A stretch of 64,000 nt of DNA, taken from assembly GCA_023129325.1 (NCBI GenBank), contig JAGMCI010000033.1, positions 29,353-93,352 on the forward strand. Reading direction: 5' to 3'. The DNA is from Caldifarciminota bacterium. Its GTDB lineage: Bacteria; Hydrothermota; UBA3073; JACQXS01; JAGMCI01. The notes under the pieces are model-generated. The model was not told where the DNA came from, did no database searches, and saw nothing but the letters and a program-made list of their open reading frames with translations. The stretch's first letter is position 1; each line of letters opens with the position of its first letter. Both the position numbers and the translations under genes were made by a program. Positions 53,317 to 63,352 of this stretch are shown here, piece by piece.

Positions 53317-54534
53317 TCACTTTGGTGTTATTTTGCTCAAATCTGGATAGTCAAATGCCATCACAATAAGGTCGTCTTTCTCCTTAAATTCTTCAAATTT
53401 CTCTTTTTGAGGTCCTTTCCAATTTTCCATAGGATTTAAAATAATTCTCCCTTCCCTTTTAACACCTACAAGAACTGCAGGATTATCAGGGTCTCTACTC
53501 TCGTTAAATATAGCTGCTACTTTACTGAAGGGTTTTCCCTTAATTCTTTTCTCCCAGAGTTCATCAGGAATGCTGCTATGGGGTATCAAATAAAGCTCGT
53601 TTGTCTTTTTTGAGTACTTGAGAAGTTGTTGATAAGCATTCGAGAGTTTTGGGTAGATTGTACACTGGGCCAGGATGCCAAACCCGTAGTCTGTAGCACA
53701 AATATACTCGTCCACTCCCGCATCCATCAGATGCTCTATCTTCCTGTGATTAACTACTTCAGCAACAATGTGTGGTTTCTTTGAACTACCTTTACAAAGT
53801 CCTTTTGTTATTGCCAGTGCAATTAGGGCAGTTTTAGCATCAGGGTCCTGGCTTTCTCTATCTGCAAGAATGACGACACTTCTTGTTAAATGAACCCTTG
53901 ATACTTTTAGGACACTGTGAAGGGTAGGGTCACTCCTTACAAAAAATACTCTTTCATACTCCTTACTTTTTCTCAGCTCTTCCTCATTTACCTTCTTATC
54001 TGTAATCACAACTATCTTGGTTTCAAATTGTCTCTCTTTATCTAACTCTTTAAGGGGGAAACTCATCTCTTTTATTATCTTGTCTCCTCCCTCATTCCAA
54101 TTACATATTACAATGTGGTTCTGCATACCTTTAGGCATTTTTACCTCCTTTTTTAAGAAAATTGGTGCAATTAGTCCCACAGCTGTGCCAAGGACTACAA
54201 GACCTGCAAAAAATACAAAAGTAGCAAAGAGTTTTCCTCCCGTAGTTTTTGGCGTCCTATCTTCAAACCCAGTCAAAACATAAAGCCAACCCGATAACAT
54301 AGCTTGACCAAAATTTTCAAAGTTCTTTTCTTCCTTTCCCTTTTCCTTTTCACAGTAATTTTCACAGTAATACATTCCTACTACACCAATGAAGAAAAGA
54401 ACAATAAAAGCTATAAAGAGTTTTGCCCAAACGCTTCTCTTTATAATTCTCTTGATGGAATATCTTCTTATGAACCTCTTAATTGAGCAATATTTGGTGA
54501 TAGGACCAAACACCCTCTTATTCATAGGTATCAT
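53317..54534 (-). CDS. Two-helix potassium-channel-like protein with RCK domains and a non-canonical filter
   Basis: The 405-aa protein has TM1 (38-56), a pore-loop region (73-92) and TM2 (102-127), then two RCK/TrkA-N-like domains (about 139-270 and 275-400), beginning HIVICNWNEGG. In place of TVGYGD the filter region reads LTGFED (87-92) followed by RTPKTTGG, so the usual potassium selectivity may be lost. The layout is like MthK or the plant CASTOR/POLLUX channels. A long cysteine- and glutamate-rich loop (57-72) separates TM1 and the pore helix. It overlaps the MCE gene by 4 bp. Confidence 0.8.
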   Translation of the reverse strand: MIPMNKRVFGPITKYCSIKRFIRRYSIKRIIKRSVWAKLFIAFIVLFFIGVVGMYYCENYCEKEKGKEEKNFENFGQAMLSGWLYVLTGFEDRTPKTTGGKLFATFVFFAGLVVLGTAVGLIAPIFLKKEVKMPKGMQNHIVICNWNEGGDKIIKEMSFPLKELDKERQFETKIVVITDKKVNEEELRKSKEYERVFFVRSDPTLHSVLKVSRVHLTRSVVILADRESQDPDAKTALIALAITKGLCKGSSKKPHIVAEVVNHRKIEHLMDAGVDEYICATDYGFGILAQCTIYPKLSNAYQQLLKYSKKTNELYLIPHSSIPDELWEKRIKGKPFSKVAAIFNESRDPDNPAVLVGVKREGRIILNPMENWKGPQKEKFEEFKEKDDLIVMAFDYPDLSKITPK

Positions 54535-55199
54535 TCTCCTTTTTCTGCTTCTTTAAATAGACTGTCAATATAAACTTTTGCTCTGGCAGCCACCTCTGGG
54601 CTTTGCTCTTTTGCTCGCTGATACAATTCTTTTGCCTCTTCCTTGAGTTCAGGAAGTTGTTTTTTTAATTCTTCTTCTCCTTTCTTTGTCGCATTCTTAA
54701 GTTTCTTCTTCATCTTATCTTTAAACTCCTTCCATTCATCCGATTCAAAGAATTCTTGAGTTTTCTCTATTCCCTTTTTTATCCAACCTTTCGCTTTCTC
54801 TGTTCCTTTTCTCATCCAATATTCAGATTTAGAAGAACCTTTAACCGTGCTGCCCGATTTCAGTGAAGGCGAGGATTCATCAAGAACCATCACCTGTATA
54901 TGGGTTCCATCTTCTGAGCCAAGGATATAAAATGATGATTTCTCCTTTATTCTATCTTTATACTCCCCAGATATTTGCACTCTCACTGCTGTTTCTCCAT
55001 CTTGCAATTTTATCCTGGTTACTTTGCCTATTTCGGTCTCGTTCAGAAACACAGGAGCCCCCTTCTTAAGGTTGCTCGCATCCTTGAATAATATGGTAAA
55101 ATTTGCTCTTTTGAACCCACAACTTGCAGTAGACAATGCTATAATAAGAATCACAAACCAGAACATAGCTCCTTTCAAAATAGGTTTTAGTTTATACAT
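54531..55199 (-). CDS. MCE/MlaD-domain membrane protein
   Basis: The 222-aa protein has one N-terminal membrane segment (about 10-26, ending STASCG, a weak lipobox) and an MCE domain (about 33-120) with FKDASNLKKGAPVFLNETEIGKV. The C-terminal ~90 residues are a charged amphipathic helix. MCE proteins carry lipids across the periplasm with an MlaE/F transporter, but no such transporter is here. It probably works in the context of this operon. The start overlaps nothing; a 104-bp gap separates it from the transglutaminase-like gene. Confidence 0.8.
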   Translation of the reverse strand: MYKLKPILKGAMFWFVILIIALSTASCGFKRANFTILFKDASNLKKGAPVFLNETEIGKVTRIKLQDGETAVRVQISGEYKDRIKEKSSFYILGSEDGTHIQVMVLDESSPSLKSGSTVKGSSKSEYWMRKGTEKAKGWIKKGIEKTQEFFESDEWKEFKDKMKKKLKNATKKGEEELKKQLPELKEEAKELYQRAKEQSPEVAARAKVYIDSLFKEAEKGE

Positions 55200-55303
55200 T
55201 AAAACCTCCTCATCACATTTACTTTTTAGTAGTTTTAATCCTCCACGGGTTCATATCCATATAAGACTGTGATTATTATAGGACAGGGTATTCTCATTAT
55301 GGG

Positions 55304-56368
55304 CTATACATTAAATGCTCCAATTTCAGCATCACTATATTCTCTTGGGATTTCTCCTACTTTCCACCCTTCAGCAGTCGTTTCACAATAAAAATATACT
55401 TTTCCTTTATAATTGTAGCCTTTAAAATCAGGAAATCCATCTGCTCCTGCTACTGCAATTGCAGCATGAGATGGTTTGGTTTTGTCTTTAGACGAGATAA
55501 TAAGAAAAAGAACATCGTATCCGAGTGCTTTTAAAATAGCAGCTACCATTATACTTTTACATTCACAGTCGCCTTGCTTATCATAAAGTGTCTCAAGTGG
55601 GTATCTCCAATAGTCCTCTATTCCCACACTGTCCTTATCATAGGCATATTCTATAGACTCTTGAGCAAAACAAAGGGCATTTGTTACTTCATCATATCCA
55701 CTGAGGGAATAATTATTAGTAGTATCACTGAAATGGTTAACTGCTTGATAAATTTCGGGTGTTATACCACTTCCTACAAATTCGCTTAAATCATCAGGAT
55801 TTGGTTGTCTATTTCTGCTTGGATTTTTTTCTCTTAAGTTCTTATATCGAGCCTTGCTAAGTTTCAGATTCATAAATTCAGAGTGCTCCTCAAAACCTGC
55901 GGGGAATTTCCACTCATAACTTCTTTCTTCAGTTTCGCCTTCTGGCTCAATTGGAACAGGTCTTACCTCTCTTATTCTTCCCAATGGGCGTAGTTCGGGA
56001 GGTAAACGCACAAGACTGACGAAAGCAATAAGTGACACTATCCCAAGTGGGAGATAGAGGTGTGAAAAGAAGAGGAGGACAACGATTGATGCAACCGAAA
56101 TAATGACTCCATATACATCTAATCCGGGAACTCCTGTTCTTCTTGTTGCTTCCTTTATAACTTTTGGCATTGGTTGGAAGAGAACTTTATTAAACCTGCG
56201 AAGCGTCCAAATTACCGCGCATATAAAGATGTATAGAATAAGACAAGTCAGGTAGAGAGAGATAATATGAGGCATTCCTCTAAACGGCAGAGGAAATTGG
56301 TTGAGTAGATATACCCCTGGCAAGATATAGAGTAGAAACACAAATATTAGAGTGCCAAGAAAGAACAA
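55304..56368 (-). CDS. Membrane transglutaminase-like protein
   Basis: The 354-aa protein has four membrane helices (about 3-24, 36-56, 84-103 and 105-121). A soluble domain follows with the transglutaminase-like triad: C268 (QGDCECKS), H301 (PSHAAIAV) and E329 (YCETTAEGW). Related domains act as cysteine peptidases or crosslinkers. It starts 2 bp after the stop of the 701-aa gene. Likely a protease or maturation factor for partners encoded in the operon. Confidence 0.75.
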   Translation of the reverse strand: MFFLGTLIFVFLLYILPGVYLLNQFPLPFRGMPHIISLYLTCLILYIFICAVIWTLRRFNKVLFQPMPKVIKEATRRTGVPGLDVYGVIISVASIVVLLFFSHLYLPLGIVSLIAFVSLVRLPPELRPLGRIREVRPVPIEPEGETEERSYEWKFPAGFEEHSEFMNLKLSKARYKNLREKNPSRNRQPNPDDLSEFVGSGITPEIYQAVNHFSDTTNNYSLSGYDEVTNALCFAQESIEYAYDKDSVGIEDYWRYPLETLYDKQGDCECKSIMVAAILKALGYDVLFLIISSKDKTKPSHAAIAVAGADGFPDFKGYNYKGKVYFYCETTAEGWKVGEIPREYSDAEIGAFNV

Positions 56369-56370
56369 AA

Positions 56371-58476
56371 TTATCCTCCTTTCTCTTTTGAAAGAGATAC
56401 AATCTGGCTGGGATTTATATGCAGTAAAGTTTGAAGAACATAAATACCATATGAATCACCTGTACTAATTCTCTGGGATGGGTTCACTCTCAATCGTTCT
56501 GCAATAGTAGAGGTATTCTCATTTTCCACACAGATATAGTTCATGGAAACTGCTTTGTCCTGTAAGGTAAGGTCGAGAGCCAGAAGGGGGACCGAGTCGT
56601 TAAGAAGGGTCTGGTAGAAATTCCTCAATTTGTCTTGGTTAAAGTGATTCAGAAGAAGGTATTCTGCAGTGATATTTCTTATATACTCAAATCCAGGTGT
56701 TACGAGTTCCTCAATCCTTTCTGCTATTTTGTCAGGGGACATTTCTTCCCAATCTTTATGAAATCCCTTATTTATGATGTCATCAACCTCTTGTGAAAGT
56801 GTGTATGCTCCTTTCTTGTAGTTAAAAGAGGGCTGTGTCTCTAATATATCTTCTATATCTCTATAGGGTGCCGTGAGTTTTGGAAATTTTCTGGCTTGTA
56901 ATACAGGGACTGCATCTTCAAGAACAGTTACATATTTATCAACTTTATCCCATATAGATATTCCACTATATTCACTCTCTTTTTCCCTTGTCTCACGGCT
57001 GGCTGTAGCATGTCGGAGTTTCTCTTGTATTCCAATCGCTTGTTCTTTTATCTCATTTTCAATCCTCAGGATAAGGTCACTATTCATAATTCTTATGGAT
57101 TCGGAAACGGCATTATTAAACTCCTTTCGTCCATTTCTATATAAAAGAATGGCAAAAGTAGCATGAAGACAAAATAAAGCAAAGATACTAACGAAACCCC
57201 ACAGAGGCAAGTTAAGTTTCCATATCGCAAGACTTGGACCTGCAAATATTTTTGGAGTAAGATAGAAAGCGATGTAAGAGAATAAGATAAACCCAAGTGC
57301 CGGTTTTAGGATAACGGGCCAAAGCCCGGGAAGGTTCTGATAAGCATCTTTCATTCCTTTAATGCTGTTTTTGAATTCTTCACTTTTATCTTTCCCCTTG
57401 TCTATAATTCTCTCTATAAGAGAAGCTACCTTATCGGATAATGAGTCAAGGAACGGAAGCAACCCAGACGGGTTCCTCGATTTTTTGATGAGTCTATCTA
57501 CTATTCTATGTATATCAGAATAAACTCTATCCCATTCCCTTTGTGCATTTTCATGGATAATTTTTATGGGATGCTTAAGTCTTTCTCGTAAGAAAAAGGA
57601 GTAAAAACTTGCCAGCCTATCAGCCCAGAACCTTTTATCTACCTTCCTGAAGAGAAATCTTCCAACCTTTATCTTATTTTTTACATTCTCGCTGTTCTCC
57701 CTGGCTAATCTCTCATCAAGTCTTTCGGATTTAACTCCTTCCAATAAATCATTGATTTCACTTCCTGTATTTATAGGTGTCACATGAGGTAAAATTTCGT
57801 CTTCGAGAAATGTGGTTCCAAACTTTGCGCATTTTTCTTTTATCACATCCTCCGCAGGAAAAATAACACCTGATACACCAAAACTACCTATACCAGTGTG
57901 ACTTTCGCTGGGAAGTTCATTTTGCCAGATTCTATTAGAAAGTCCGTGTATTATTTGGAGAAGTAAAAATTGGAGACAGGATTCTTCCAGTTCATTCCTT
58001 TTGAGGAGCATCTGCCCGTTAAATGAAGAGGCAAGCCAGAGAAAATCAATAGGTGAAGTATTGTGTTTATGAGCTTCAGTATATAATTGGACAAAATCTG
58101 TAATTGATTTATCCCATTCTTCGTAAGGGACGATAAGAAGCACTTCACACCGTATTTTTATTCCCGGAAAGGTTTTTTGAGCCAGACGATGCGCAGAATC
58201 TGTTATAGCTAATACTGATTCCTGCACTCTTGGCTCATTCAAATCACCGATAACACGAATCTCAAGATTTTTAGGAGATACACCTTTGACTTTCCGAAGA
58301 TTATCAGGACTCAAGAACTCCTTAAGGAGTTCTTTTAGATTTTTCTCTTCATTTGCAGGTGTTATCCTCAGTAGAGGCAATAGATATCTCTCATTTGTCT
58401 CAATCCAGTTAAGACAGTTCTTGGCTATCCTTTTACCCGTGGGACCTATATCAATGAGAAGAAAGGGAGCTGCCAT
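56371..58476 (-). CDS. 701-aa membrane protein, probable diverged tubulin-like paralogue
   Basis: The N-terminus (FLLIDIGPTGKRIAKNCL, 5-22) lines up with the first glycine loop of the neighbouring tubulin-like protein (VVIGLGGSGTKSVDRIKG). A stretch at 197-229 (GSFGVSGVIFPAEDVIKEKC) lines up with its SSVGVSYLLYPSRTLGRCL. The second signature, GTCGGTGSG, is missing, so GTP binding is doubtful. Two membrane helices (391-410 and 421-445) split it from a helical C-terminal half. The end lies 2 bp from the transglutaminase-like start and the two genes are adjacent to the tubulin-like gene. A membrane anchor for a tubulin-like filament is the leading guess. Confidence 0.5.
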   Translation of the reverse strand: MAAPFLLIDIGPTGKRIAKNCLNWIETNERYLLPLLRITPANEEKNLKELLKEFLSPDNLRKVKGVSPKNLEIRVIGDLNEPRVQESVLAITDSAHRLAQKTFPGIKIRCEVLLIVPYEEWDKSITDFVQLYTEAHKHNTSPIDFLWLASSFNGQMLLKRNELEESCLQFLLLQIIHGLSNRIWQNELPSESHTGIGSFGVSGVIFPAEDVIKEKCAKFGTTFLEDEILPHVTPINTGSEINDLLEGVKSERLDERLARENSENVKNKIKVGRFLFRKVDKRFWADRLASFYSFFLRERLKHPIKIIHENAQREWDRVYSDIHRIVDRLIKKSRNPSGLLPFLDSLSDKVASLIERIIDKGKDKSEEFKNSIKGMKDAYQNLPGLWPVILKPALGFILFSYIAFYLTPKIFAGPSLAIWKLNLPLWGFVSIFALFCLHATFAILLYRNGRKEFNNAVSESIRIMNSDLILRIENEIKEQAIGIQEKLRHATASRETREKESEYSGISIWDKVDKYVTVLEDAVPVLQARKFPKLTAPYRDIEDILETQPSFNYKKGAYTLSQEVDDIINKGFHKDWEEMSPDKIAERIEELVTPGFEYIRNITAEYLLLNHFNQDKLRNFYQTLLNDSVPLLALDLTLQDKAVSMNYICVENENTSTIAERLRVNPSQRISTGDSYGIYVLQTLLHINPSQIVSLSKEKGG

Positions 58477-58478
58477 CT

Positions 58479-61400
58479 TTATCTTTCCTCTAATTCCCTT
58501 TTTCTGTATTCTCTTAAAGCTTTGAGTTCCTCCTCAACTTGTAAAATAAGCTCTTTTCGCTTTGGCTTATCTACTCGGACATCAGGATATTCGCTAACAA
58601 GCCACCTGCAATATTCCTCAACAAACAATCGCGTAGATTCAGCACCCAAAATATCCACCGTTTTATTAATGAAGAATTCTACTACCTTTTTTGCGTCTAC
58701 AACTTGATCGAAAGCTCTGGCTCCTGCTACTCTCCCAACCTTAGTGAGAGTTTTGGTTTTTACCTTCACAAGTTTGCCCTCAATTTCCTCATAAGAAACC
58801 AAAAAGAAATAATTAGCTCCCTTTTTGTATACGCATCCTCTTGGATTTTTCTCATCAATAAGAGAAAGGATTTTCTCTTCTTTTTTCTCAGTAATGAGCC
58901 AATCTATAAATAGCCCAAGGGCAAAGTATGTTGTTTCTGCTCCAGTCACTGGCTCCAGGCTCGGTAATGCATCTTCTGTATCCCATTTTCTGAAAGGATG
59001 AGGTGGACCATCATTAAATTTATGACCCCGACCCTCACCCTTATCATTGATGCACAGGGTATACATTCCTTTCATCGCTCTTATTTTATGGACAGCAAAA
59101 AGTGGGGCACCATGTTGACTGTTCAGAACTACAAGTTTCCTGTTTTCACCATCAAGTGGGTTCTTCTTAAGCTCCTCGGAAAGATACTCTTTGTCGGGAA
59201 AGTCTGGAGGCCGAGCTATGGCAGAATATGTATTGGTGAGATGGTTTTCATTGTCAGGAATATCTTTCGTATCAATAGACCAGCAAGGGTCAGCGAGAAT
59301 ACGTAAATTTCGGGCAATATCATTTTTAAACTTTGTTTTCTGTTCTTCTGTTTTCCAGTGCTCTTTGATTATATCCGTTATAGATTTCTTAAGAGTAATA
59401 TCTCCACTCTTCTCAGTACTCAGTTCCGCTAAATGCTGTGTAAACTCCTGCAGTGCATCCTCTGCTTCACTTGAGTCTTTGGAACCTATATTCCAGAAAC
59501 TGTTTTCTGCTTTCCCAGATAATTCTTGCATAAGAGCGTAAATGTTGAGATTCAAATTTTCATAATAGCCTTTCGCAATTTTTTCTGCAGTATCACGACT
59601 TAGCCCCGGAGGGGCAAGTTGCACTGTCACCGGCACAGAGACCTCGTCCTTTTCAAGAGTGAATTCCCCTTTTTCTTTATCTAGCTTACCCTTCAAATCC
59701 ATCAGTAGTTTACTCTCGATCAGCCCTAATCGATTTATAGCATCATCTATGAGTCCAACAACCTCAGTAAGATGCCCTGCCCTATTAATAATAATCTTTT
59801 TTCCCTCTTCCCCCGGAATATCACCAGCAGCGTATTCTCTTATTGTTGATTCTGTCTCATCTCTAATAGTACTGACCAGAGAGTTTACCTCTCTTTCAAT
59901 TGCTCTCTCCCTGTGAAATACGTAAGTTCTCCTTTCCAACCTCTCTACTCTGTCCGCAGCCTCTCTTTCTTTTGTATCAGCATCAGCTGAAGGATGTGGT
60001 ATATTAGCCTTAGCACTTTTATCAACAATTTCCTTGATTTTTGTCATCACTCCTCTCGCATATGATAATCCTCCGGTTCCCGAGCATTTCATCGCTTCAT
60101 TTTTCAGATATTCCACAACTTTACCCTCAGCTTCTCTCTTAAACTCTTCATAATTCCGATTTACAAGATTCTTTCCTTTTATCTCTTGTGCCTCTCCTGT
60201 TTCCTCTGCTTCTCTCATTGCTACTGCATATCCTCTGGCTCTTCCACTTCTCATAATAGATAAAGCATCATGGAGTGCTTCAATGTATCGCTCATATCCT
60301 TCCAGAAGTCTATTGTCTATCCTAACTGAATTGAAAAATTGCGACACCTCTTCCTGCGCCAAAAACTGTTCTGCTTCCTTAGATGGAGTGGAAATTTTCG
60401 ATTCATCTTCCTTCTCAACTTTCTCTCCCTCTTCTATATATTTAGGAGGAGTCCCACAGAATCCTTTTCCTATTATCTCTCCAGCAAGATAGGCAGAAAG
60501 ACACCTTCCAAGTGTTCGGGAAGGATATAAGAGATAAGATACCCCAACACTACTAAAGCAAGTAGGTCTCCCGCTTGTCGTCGCTAATAAAACATCATCC
60601 ACATCAGTTACTGCTGTTTCAATGCTTTTGCCCAGGGGCGTTACAATCTGGTGGAAGATATAGTCAGCTGCAATCATATACAAATGCTCAGGTTCTCTGA
60701 TCTGCTTATCTCCAATATCTGTATCAATTAAGTAAACTCTTTCAAATGGTGTCCACCCTGTGTCCTCTCCTTTTTCTCCACGTTTTTTCCTCTCATTAGC
60801 ATTCATGCAGTAGTCAAAAAGCTCTTTTCCTGTTTCCGGTGCTTGAAAATACTGAATTTCCTTAAAAAGAGCATAAGCATTGGCTTCAAAAGCATCTGCA
60901 ACCTCACGGCTCCTGTGCCTCCAAATCCGTATAAAAACAGTAGGAAGAATAAGAGCAACTCTTATATTTGTTTCAGGACCTGCAATTCTATGAATAAGAT
61001 AAGCAGTATCTAATAACATTCCACTTCCTGTGCCACCACATGTTCCTGAAATTAGGTACACATTGACTCTTCTTTCTTTCTCTTTTAATGGAGGGAGAGT
61101 GCCACTCCTAACAGCATCTTTATTAAGTGCAAGAACATTAGTTATTGCCGTTCGAAGCTTCTCCTCTACTTCTTCTCTACTTCTGTAGAGAGCCAGTCTG
61201 CCTAACTGCCGAATTCTCTTTGCCCCCACCTCTATATCACGATTAGGAGGGATGTATCTATCATCCCACCAGCGACGAAGGTCATCACTTATTTTATATT
61301 TACCTCCTAAGTATCTCAGGGGATTGAATCCCCCAATCTCCACATACTCTCCTATTTCTATGTTACGCCCTACCATAAACTCCTTTTCTTCGCTTTTCGT

Positions 61401-61655
61401 GTTTTCCCAGGAGAGGGTATCTATCGTAAGAAACTGAATCATATCAACTATATTTTCCCCAATCCCTTTATAGTATTTCTTGATAGCTCCTTTGATACGG
61501 TCCACACTTTTTGTTCCTGAGCCTCCAAGTCCTATGACCACAGTGGGCTTGATACTACGCATAACTTCCTCTTCCTGAACAGTTCTGTCTCCCTTCATAA
61601 GCGTAGTTGCAACCTCCGCATACTTCTCTACAAAAATGTTCTCTAACTCTGCCAT
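58479..61655 (-). CDS. Large tubulin-like (Tubulin_2) GTPase
   Basis: The 1058-aa protein has two tubulin/FtsZ-type glycine motifs: IGLGGSGTKS (41-50) and the nucleotide signature GTCGGTGSGM (204-213), with ILPTVFIRIW after it. This is the Tubulin_2 family, distinct from FtsZ and TubZ and two to three times longer. The middle (about 440-700) is rich in charged helix, and the C-terminus is helical. Expected role: GTP-dependent polymer or switch at the membrane. The next gene begins 2 bp away. The vWA/FHA-like protein precedes it. Confidence 0.85.
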   Translation of the reverse strand: MAELENIFVEKYAEVATTLMKGDRTVQEEEVMRSIKPTVVIGLGGSGTKSVDRIKGAIKKYYKGIGENIVDMIQFLTIDTLSWENTKSEEKEFMVGRNIEIGEYVEIGGFNPLRYLGGKYKISDDLRRWWDDRYIPPNRDIEVGAKRIRQLGRLALYRSREEVEEKLRTAITNVLALNKDAVRSGTLPPLKEKERRVNVYLISGTCGGTGSGMLLDTAYLIHRIAGPETNIRVALILPTVFIRIWRHRSREVADAFEANAYALFKEIQYFQAPETGKELFDYCMNANERKKRGEKGEDTGWTPFERVYLIDTDIGDKQIREPEHLYMIAADYIFHQIVTPLGKSIETAVTDVDDVLLATTSGRPTCFSSVGVSYLLYPSRTLGRCLSAYLAGEIIGKGFCGTPPKYIEEGEKVEKEDESKISTPSKEAEQFLAQEEVSQFFNSVRIDNRLLEGYERYIEALHDALSIMRSGRARGYAVAMREAEETGEAQEIKGKNLVNRNYEEFKREAEGKVVEYLKNEAMKCSGTGGLSYARGVMTKIKEIVDKSAKANIPHPSADADTKEREAADRVERLERRTYVFHRERAIEREVNSLVSTIRDETESTIREYAAGDIPGEEGKKIIINRAGHLTEVVGLIDDAINRLGLIESKLLMDLKGKLDKEKGEFTLEKDEVSVPVTVQLAPPGLSRDTAEKIAKGYYENLNLNIYALMQELSGKAENSFWNIGSKDSSEAEDALQEFTQHLAELSTEKSGDITLKKSITDIIKEHWKTEEQKTKFKNDIARNLRILADPCWSIDTKDIPDNENHLTNTYSAIARPPDFPDKEYLSEELKKNPLDGENRKLVVLNSQHGAPLFAVHKIRAMKGMYTLCINDKGEGRGHKFNDGPPHPFRKWDTEDALPSLEPVTGAETTYFALGLFIDWLITEKKEEKILSLIDEKNPRGCVYKKGANYFFLVSYEEIEGKLVKVKTKTLTKVGRVAGARAFDQVVDAKKVVEFFINKTVDILGAESTRLFVEEYCRWLVSEYPDVRVDKPKRKELILQVEEELKALREYRKRELEER

Positions 61656-61667
61656 CTTTACCTCCTT

Positions 61668-63263
61668 TTATGGATTAATTCTCCATATAAAAAAGTTCAA
61701 AATAAAAAGCCCTACAAACAATGCAAAGATTTTCCCCCATGGTCTCGTAGGTGTATGTCTCGGGGCCACATCACTTAGCATTATTCTTAAATTATCCACC
61801 ACTATTTCAGCTACATCTTTGGCAATATCCATGGGAGCATATATAATCTTCCCATCTACCTTTATTCCCTTCCCAGCCAACTCTAAACTATCATAACCTT
61901 CCCTTCTATTTACCTTTATTGTAATAGGAGAGGAAATGTCTTCCAATCTTATGTCACATCCTGCTTCTTTTCCAATAGTTATTTCCTTCTTATGGCATTC
62001 GTCCAGTTTTTGAGTCTTGCCTTTAGGAAGAATGACTTTCCCAAAAACAGTCTCTGATTGAATTCTTGTTTTGGAAAATGTAAATACTACCATTCCTAAC
62101 GAAAGGAACAAAACAATGAAAAAGATTATACTCACTCCTATTTCTTGCACGAGAGAAAAGGGTTGTTTCAGACCTTCAATGTTAACATTAGGTTTTAATC
62201 CAAGACTTTGAATCTCTTGCTCTTGTGGAAAAGATGCACTAACATTAAAGGATAAAGTATCGGTTATAGTAATTCTCTTCTTACCAAACGAAAAACGGGA
62301 TGGAGGAGGTTGAAGGATTAATTTAAAAGTTTCTTGGCTTCCAGGTCTCAGATTAAAGGTAGCAGTCTCAAGAAGCAACTTAGTTGAAAGCCTTTTACCT
62401 TTATCGGTAGTCATAGAAGTCTTTTGAAATGTAAATGGGATATGTAAATGAGAGTAAGCTGATTTTAAGTGAAATTTTACAGAAACAGAGCGATTCCTTA
62501 CTACTCTCCATTTACACGCTTTATCCTCAGGTAATATTTCTATATAGCTATCTTGAAGTTCCCTCGTTACAGCTCCCCTAAGCCATTCTTTTACCAGAGT
62601 TTCTCTTACACGCTTAATAGTATTTTTAAGATATCTTGGACTCGTTGGTAGAAGTTCAACATTACGAAAAACTTTATTAAGCAGAACAATACCAGTCTGC
62701 TTTCCAATTCCTAATCCATATGCTTTTATATAACATTTACGAGAAGCTTTTCTGCCCCTTTGTAAAAGAGAATCCCAGCTTTGTTGTCTCTGACGGAAAA
62801 ACCTACTTTCCGACGGAGGGTCGTTTTTCCCATCCGTGAGGAAAAATATGAACTGAAGAGGAGCAGCATCTCTTCTTTCTATTTCATTAACTGCACTTTC
62901 AAGGGCTGCACCTATATCAGTCTTAAGTCCCACAGGTGCTTGAGGAAGGTAATTTTGTAAATTCTGTTTCACTTCATAGATAGGCATAGCACAAAGCCTG
63001 ATAGGCACATTATCAAATCTATATATGAAAATCTGATCTGAATCTGGGAGTGCATTTACAAGAGGTTCTAACGCATCTAATACCGTATAAAAATATGGTC
63101 TCATACTCAAGGATGTATCAAGAAGAAGGATAAAGTCAGCTTTCGGTCTTCTCGCTTGGAAGAGAGTCTGTAAATCCGCAGGCTGAGTTTCCTGAGCATA
63201 GATTTTACTACTTATACTTATACCAAAGACTACAGTGAGTGCTATTAATTTAAATTTGCTCAT
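61668..63263 (-). CDS. Membrane vWA protein with FHA-like C-terminal domain
   Basis: The 531-aa protein has a signal peptide (1-23), a vWA domain (42-240) with MIDAS residues D49, S51, S53 (LLDTSLSM), T115 and D144 (LTDGKND), and a beta region (240-350). A membrane helix (about 365-388) leads to a cytoplasmic FHA-like domain (about 405-470; ITIGKEAGCDIRLEDIS). A second membrane helix closes it (508-527). The vWA is thus outside and the phosphopeptide-type domain inside. It is the first gene of the operon and lies 12 bp from the tubulin-like gene. Confidence 0.82.
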   Translation of the reverse strand: MSKFKLIALTVVFGISISSKIYAQETQPADLQTLFQARRPKADFILLLDTSLSMRPYFYTVLDALEPLVNALPDSDQIFIYRFDNVPIRLCAMPIYEVKQNLQNYLPQAPVGLKTDIGAALESAVNEIERRDAAPLQFIFFLTDGKNDPPSESRFFRQRQQSWDSLLQRGRKASRKCYIKAYGLGIGKQTGIVLLNKVFRNVELLPTSPRYLKNTIKRVRETLVKEWLRGAVTRELQDSYIEILPEDKACKWRVVRNRSVSVKFHLKSAYSHLHIPFTFQKTSMTTDKGKRLSTKLLLETATFNLRPGSQETFKLILQPPPSRFSFGKKRITITDTLSFNVSASFPQEQEIQSLGLKPNVNIEGLKQPFSLVQEIGVSIIFFIVLFLSLGMVVFTFSKTRIQSETVFGKVILPKGKTQKLDECHKKEITIGKEAGCDIRLEDISSPITIKVNRREGYDSLELAGKGIKVDGKIIYAPMDIAKDVAEIVVDNLRIMLSDVAPRHTPTRPWGKIFALFVGLFILNFFIWRINP

Positions 63264-63352
63264 TCTTTTTCTAATAATTTGATTATCGGATAGTCCGGCA
63301 ATTGGGGTATCAGATAAATAGGAAGGACTTCCTGATTTAGATGTATTTCTAC

